Source of the DNA: SZUA-430 sp041477875
GTDB lineage: Bacteria > Pseudomonadota > Alphaproteobacteria > Micropepsales > Micropepsaceae
DNA: 64,000 nucleotides
Direction: 5' to 3'
Assembly: GCA_041477875.1 (NCBI GenBank)
Contig: JBGOVA010000002.1
Location: 1 to 64,000, forward strand
Below are positions 60,680-64,000 of the stretch, piece after piece. The notes below the pieces were generated by a model. It did no database searches, was not told the origin of the DNA, and saw only the letters and a list, made by a program, of their open reading frames with translations. A program made the translations under genes and the position numbers. Positions within the stretch are counted from its first letter, which is position 1; every line of letters begins with the position of its first letter.

Positions 60680-61158
60680 GACTCAACTCCCACGTCTTTT
60701 TCGGGTCTCGGTTCTCTGTCGGGTCTGTCGCCGCGATCGGGACGGCCTTCGCGTCCTTCGAAGGTTCTCTCGGGCCGTCCTTCGAAGCCTTCCTCGTCGC
60801 CGCGGCCCCACTTCGCGTCGCGCCGTTCTTTCGCTTGCTTGGCGAGCATGCCCGCGGAGGGACCTTCCTCAAGTTCTTCCACGCGGATGGTCAACTGACG
60901 GATGACGTCTTCGTTGAGCTTCAACTGGCGTTCCATCTCGGCCACGGCCGGCCAGGGCGAGTCCAGATTGAAGAGCACGTAGTGGCCCTTGCGGTTCTTT
61001 TTGATTTTGTAGGTGAGCGAGCGCAGACCCCAATGTTCCTGCTTGGTGACCTTACCGCCGCCCGTTTCGATGATGCCTTTCAGGTGCTCGATCAATTGCT
61101 CGACCTGCGCCTGCGCCGCATCTTGGCGCGCGATAAACACATGCTCGTATAACGGCAT
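60676..61158 (-). CDS. rpsF: 30S ribosomal protein S6 with charged C-terminal tail
   Basis: 160 aa. S6 core: PLYEHVFIARQDAAQAQVEQ, KQEHWGLRSLTYKIKKNRKG, and VEELEEGPS. From about residue 118 a tail of repeated E-G-R-P and D-R (FEGRPERTFEGREGRPDRGD) follows. S6 and S18 bind each other on the 30S platform, and both are extended here. AAGGGAG precedes ATG 61158. Confidence 0.95.
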   Translation of the reverse strand: MPLYEHVFIARQDAAQAQVEQLIEHLKGIIETGGGKVTKQEHWGLRSLTYKIKKNRKGHYVLFNLDSPWPAVAEMERQLKLNEDVIRQLTIRVEELEEGPSAGMLAKQAKERRDAKWGRGDEEGFEGRPERTFEGREGRPDRGDRPDREPRPEKDVGVES

Positions 61159-61251
61159 GGGAGCTCCCTTGGGCCACGGCGCCGTTGCACGGCCCCCATG
61201 GCTGTGCACACGACGATGGACCGGCAAGGCATGTCGGGCCCTCTGCCCCGA

Positions 61252-61336
61252 GGAAATCTTTAGGATTTCCGCGCCTTGCGGCCGCGACCGCTGTTTGACG
61301 AGGCGCGGACTATACGGATTTGCGTTTGCGCGGCAA
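61252..61336 (-). promoter_or_regulatory. rpsF operon promoter and leader hairpin
   Basis: On the minus strand TTGCCG (61336-61331), 16-bp spacer and TATAGT (61314-61309) form a promoter with start near 61302, so a 144-nt leader. In it GGAAATC/GATTTCC (61270-61264 and 61258-61252) makes a 7-bp hairpin with a 5-nt loop. S6:S18 is known to autoregulate this operon by leader binding in many bacteria; the CCG feature of that motif was not firmly located. Confidence 0.5.
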
Positions 61337-61443
61337 GGGGCATTCGGCTGCGGGAATCCCAGGGTTCCACGGGGCCACGACCTCGAAGTCACCGCAATCC
61401 CTGCGCTAGGCTCGTGGCCTGAGCGAATGCAAGGAGAACGGCG

Positions 61444-62064
61444 ATGGCTCGCCTTTTGTCTTGGGGCGCTTTGAGTATGGCGTTGGCGCTTGCGGCCTGC
61501 GATCAGGCGAGTAAGCCACCCGAGCAGTCGAAACCCTCTGAAACGAAATCAAACGCTCAGGCCGAGACAGCGCCTGCGGCCTCTCCCTCGGTGCCGGCGT
61601 GCGCGAGCATCGTCGAGCGCATGATTGCGTTCACCTCGGCGCAGGCGAAGGACAAGCTGATCATAGAGGCTCTGGGGCCCGACTGCGCGAACCCGGCGAT
61701 GTTCGCGCGGATCTTCGATGCAAACGGCCGCCTGGTCTTTGCCAACATGACAAGCGGCAAGTGGCTGATGAACGCGGAGCTGTTTCCGCAAGGATTGGGA
61801 ACGCCGCAAGGCGTTGCGGAGAACCTCTACGATATCGGTGAACCCAACTCGAAGAATTTACCGGAGTGGAAGGCGGGCGCGGCGGCGCCTGCGAAAGGAG
61901 GCTACGGCGCGTATGAGGAACTCATTCCGCAGCCGGCCTATGAGCGCTTGCGCGCGCTGAACGCGACGACGCTGATCAAGCGCGGCGGCGGGGAGAGCGG
62001 CACGATCTTCATCTACGATCCGGAACTGGGCGAAGCCGTCGCCGTGGCGATCTTTGCCGTGTAA
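61444..62064 (+). CDS. Lipoprotein of unknown function
   Basis: 206 aa. Signal peptide with lipobox LALAAC (Cys19), then a Ser/Pro/Glu/Lys linker and a soluble domain with two Cys (VPACASI, PDCANP). No family recognised. AAGGAG precedes ATG 61444. Confidence 0.7.
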   Translation: MARLLSWGALSMALALAACDQASKPPEQSKPSETKSNAQAETAPAASPSVPACASIVERMIAFTSAQAKDKLIIEALGPDCANPAMFARIFDANGRLVFANMTSGKWLMNAELFPQGLGTPQGVAENLYDIGEPNSKNLPEWKAGAAAPAKGGYGAYEELIPQPAYERLRALNATTLIKRGGGESGTIFIYDPELGEAVAVAIFAV

Positions 62065-62105
62065 GCTGCGGTTGGGAAGATACACAAGACGGTGAGGAGA
62101 CGCGC

Positions 62106-63005
62106 ATGAGCGCCCAGGAACTCGAGTTCATCAACCAATTGTTGCGCGCCGCGCCGAAAGGCATCGCGACCGACGACTGGGTGCGCCAGCGCGAGAGCAT
62201 GGAGGCGCGGCTCGCCGAATTTCCGTTGCCCTCCGCCATCGAACGCAAAGAGGTCAAAGCGAACGGCGTTCCGGCCGAATGGTCGTATGCAGCGCACGCG
62301 GCGAAGGACACGGCACTGCTTTATCTCCATGGCGGCGGGTACTGCATCGGATCCGTCAAAACGCATCGGCCTTTGACGTCGGAGATCGCGAAGAGTTTCG
62401 CCGGGCGCGTGCTTTCCGTCGACTACCGCCTCGGCCCCGAGCATATGTTTCCAGCGGCGATCGACGATGCGGTCGACGCGTATCGGTTCCTCGTGGACAG
62501 CGGGATCAAGCCTCCGCGCATTGCGGTGGCAGGCGATTCCGCGGGCGGCGGTCTCGCGCTGGCGACACTGGTTGCGATACGCGACCGCGGCCTACCGGTG
62601 CCGGCGGCCGGATGGGGCCTTTCGCCGTGGACCGATCTCGAAGGGCGCGGCAGTTCGCTGACCACGAAGACGGCAAGCGATCTGATTGTGGAACCCGACA
62701 AGCTTCACATCTATGCGAAGGCTTATGCCGGGAACCGGCGCGGCGAGCCGCTGGCCTCGCCCCTCAACGCGGACCTGAAGGGTCTGCCGCCGCTGTTGCT
62801 GCATGTGGGATCGGCGGAAGTGTTGCTCGACGATTCCGTGCGGTTCGCGGCGCGAGCGGGAGCGGCGGATGTCGAATGCAGGCTCGAAATCTGGCCGCAC
62901 ATGCCGCATGTCTGGCACATCTTCTCGCCGATGCTGTCGGAGGCGCGCGAAGCCGTTGCGGCGGCGACCTCGTGGCTGAACGGCAAGATAGACGCGCCTA
63001 AGTAG
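62106..63005 (+). CDS. Alpha/beta hydrolase, HSL (type IV) esterase family
   Basis: 299 aa. The oxyanion motif LYLHGGGYCIGS, nucleophile GDSAGGGLALA, acid in HVGSAEVLLDDS and base in MPHVWHIF are present. Carboxylesterase acting on short acyl esters; some relatives depolymerise or degrade PHA oligomers, which is only a guess here. 41 bp after the lipoprotein gene. Confidence 0.88.
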   Translation: MSAQELEFINQLLRAAPKGIATDDWVRQRESMEARLAEFPLPSAIERKEVKANGVPAEWSYAAHAAKDTALLYLHGGGYCIGSVKTHRPLTSEIAKSFAGRVLSVDYRLGPEHMFPAAIDDAVDAYRFLVDSGIKPPRIAVAGDSAGGGLALATLVAIRDRGLPVPAAGWGLSPWTDLEGRGSSLTTKTASDLIVEPDKLHIYAKAYAGNRRGEPLASPLNADLKGLPPLLLHVGSAEVLLDDSVRFAARAGAADVECRLEIWPHMPHVWHIFSPMLSEAREAVAAATSWLNGKIDAPK

Positions 63006-63208
63006 GATTTCGGCTCGAGCGCGAAGATGCGCTCAGGCGCCGCTGCGGTGCCGACCGTCACCGCAAGTTGTCAACAGTCTTGGGTGGAACTGCGCGCGGC
63101 TCCACCCTTGTGTTTGATTTTCCTTTTTGGGCCGTATACTGCACATCTTCTTCCCTAGCGGTCCGGTGCGGCCGATTCGAGTGGCGGGCCGCCGAGTGAG
63201 GCATGCCA

Positions 63209-63586
63209 ATGGCCAAGATACTCGTCGTCGATGACAACGAACTCGTCCGCGCCACGACGCGCACTATTTTGCAAGGCGCCGGGCACGAGGTTGACGCGGC
63301 CGGCGAAGGCGATGCGGCGCTCAGATACGTTGCGAGCACGCCGCCCGATCTCGTGCTGACCGACATCGTGATGCCGAACAAGGAAGGGATCGGGCTGATC
63401 CTCGAGCTGCGTCGGACAGGCTACAAAGGGGCGATCATCGCCATGTCCGGCGGCGGCAAGATCGGCCCCAGCGATTTGCTGACCATGGCGCGCAAGCTGG
63501 GCGCGGACGACTGCATGCCGAAGCCGTTCCATCGCGCGGACTTGATCGCCAAGGTCGCCGCGTGTTTGGAGCGAGGCGCCGACTAG
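63209..63586 (+). CDS. Single-domain response regulator
   Basis: 125 aa, receiver only. DDN at 8-10, Asp52 (LVLTDIVMPNKEGIGLI), Ser80 and Lys105 (DCMPKPFHRADLI) are intact. No output domain. ATG 63209 has GAGG 7 nt upstream; ATG 63203 would be too close. It overlaps the convergent ggt stop by 4 bp. Confidence 0.87.
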   Translation: MAKILVVDDNELVRATTRTILQGAGHEVDAAGEGDAALRYVASTPPDLVLTDIVMPNKEGIGLILELRRTGYKGAIIAMSGGGKIGPSDLLTMARKLGADDCMPKPFHRADLIAKVAACLERGAD

Positions 63587-64000
63587 TAGCCGACCGCGGC
63601 GCCGTCTTTGCGCATTTCCGAGGCGCCCCAGTATGCGCCGGTTTGGGGGTCGCGCATGATCGCCTGGTAGCCGCCGAAGCCGCCGTCGCCGGGTTTGAGC
63701 TTGTGGCCGCGGCGCGTGAGTTCGGCACGTACGTCGGCGCCGATGCCCGTCTCAAGCTGCAGATCGCCGACGCCGCCTGCGTTCGGGCGCATCCAGTCGT
63801 CCGAGCCCTCGTGATAGAAGCGCGCGGCGTCGCCCGCTTCCTGAACGTTCAATCCGAAGTCGACGATGTTGACGACGATCTGGACGTGGCCTTGCGGCTG
63901 CATGTCGCCGCCCATCACGCCGAAGCTCATGAACGGTTTGCCGTCCTTCATGATGAAAGACGGGATGATGGTCTGGAACGGCCGCTTGCCGGGCGCGTAG
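63583..64000 (-). CDS. ggt: Gamma-glutamyltransferase, 5' part outside window
   Basis: The C-terminal 138 or so residues of the small subunit: FMSFGVMGGDMQPQGHVQIV is the conserved GGDxQ/QxH motif, then DARFYHEG-like and WGASEMRKDGAAVGY at the end. The enzyme cleaves the gamma-glutamyl bond of glutathione in the periplasm. The Thr nucleophile lies beyond the right edge. Confidence 0.88.
   Translation of the reverse strand, partial: YAPGKRPFQTIIPSFIMKDGKPFMSFGVMGGDMQPQGHVQIVVNIVDFGLNVQEAGDAARFYHEGSDDWMRPNAGGVGDLQLETGIGADVRAELTRRGHKLKPGDGGFGGYQAIMRDPQTGAYWGASEMRKDGAAVGY

Overview
The window is GC-rich, gene-dense bacterial DNA that reads as an alphaproteobacterium. Evidence: the dnaB-alr-mlaE-mlaF and radA-cvpA-purF blocks, a class I PHA synthase with phasin, a DUF3775 protein, a host-attachment-family protein, and FixK/FNR-type boxes. 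Genus cannot be read from the sequence. No tRNA, rRNA, CRISPR array or insertion sequence was seen.

Left part (1-36 kb) looks like a low-oxygen/stress island. It holds phasin-phaC, a DrrAB-like ABC exporter, an operon with DUF3775, phosphoribosyltransferase and ribosome hibernation factor, a P-type cation ATPase, a BigR-like sulfur module, an ABC/FtsX/HlyD exporter with a host-attachment-family gene, two UspA proteins, a cyclopropane fatty acid synthase, a Glu/Leu-type dehydrogenase, a lone receiver, a MacAB-like exporter, ChaB, a long thymidine phosphorylase, a cytochrome b561, a PAS-only sensor, and a diiron protein with a ferredoxin. Twelve sites fitting TTG(A/C)-N6-(T/G)CAA plus two near matches lie between 2.2 and 35.8 kb, mostly about 41.5 bp upstream of a plausible start site. 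None was noticed in the rest. Three appear to drive leaderless mRNAs. A 125-bp element is present twice (3.0 and 5.1 kb).

Junction (35.8-36.5 kb): a decayed ArsC/YffB-type gene meets a purC lacking its 3' third, tail to tail, which suggests a rearrangement at the island edge.

Right part (36.5-64 kb) is mostly housekeeping: metallo-beta-lactamase-fold hydrolase, an orotate-PRTase-like gene, an outer-membrane barrel, YfgM-like TPR, bamB, der, SDR-purF-cvpA-radA, a MazEF-type toxin-antitoxin pair with a palindromic operator, a Rieske oxygenase, an MFS permease, a SleB hydrolase, mlaEF, alr, dnaB, a second cfa, and rplI-rpsR-rpsF. The three ribosomal proteins carry unusual low-complexity extensions, and dnaB changes base composition abruptly inside the gene. 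The window ends in a partial gamma-glutamyltransferase gene.

Together the island genes point to a programme for surviving oxygen limitation: carbon storage (PHA), ribosome hibernation, nucleotide/PRPP salvage, membrane cyclopropanation, universal stress proteins and redox carriers, probably under one Crp/Fnr-family regulator that is not encoded here.
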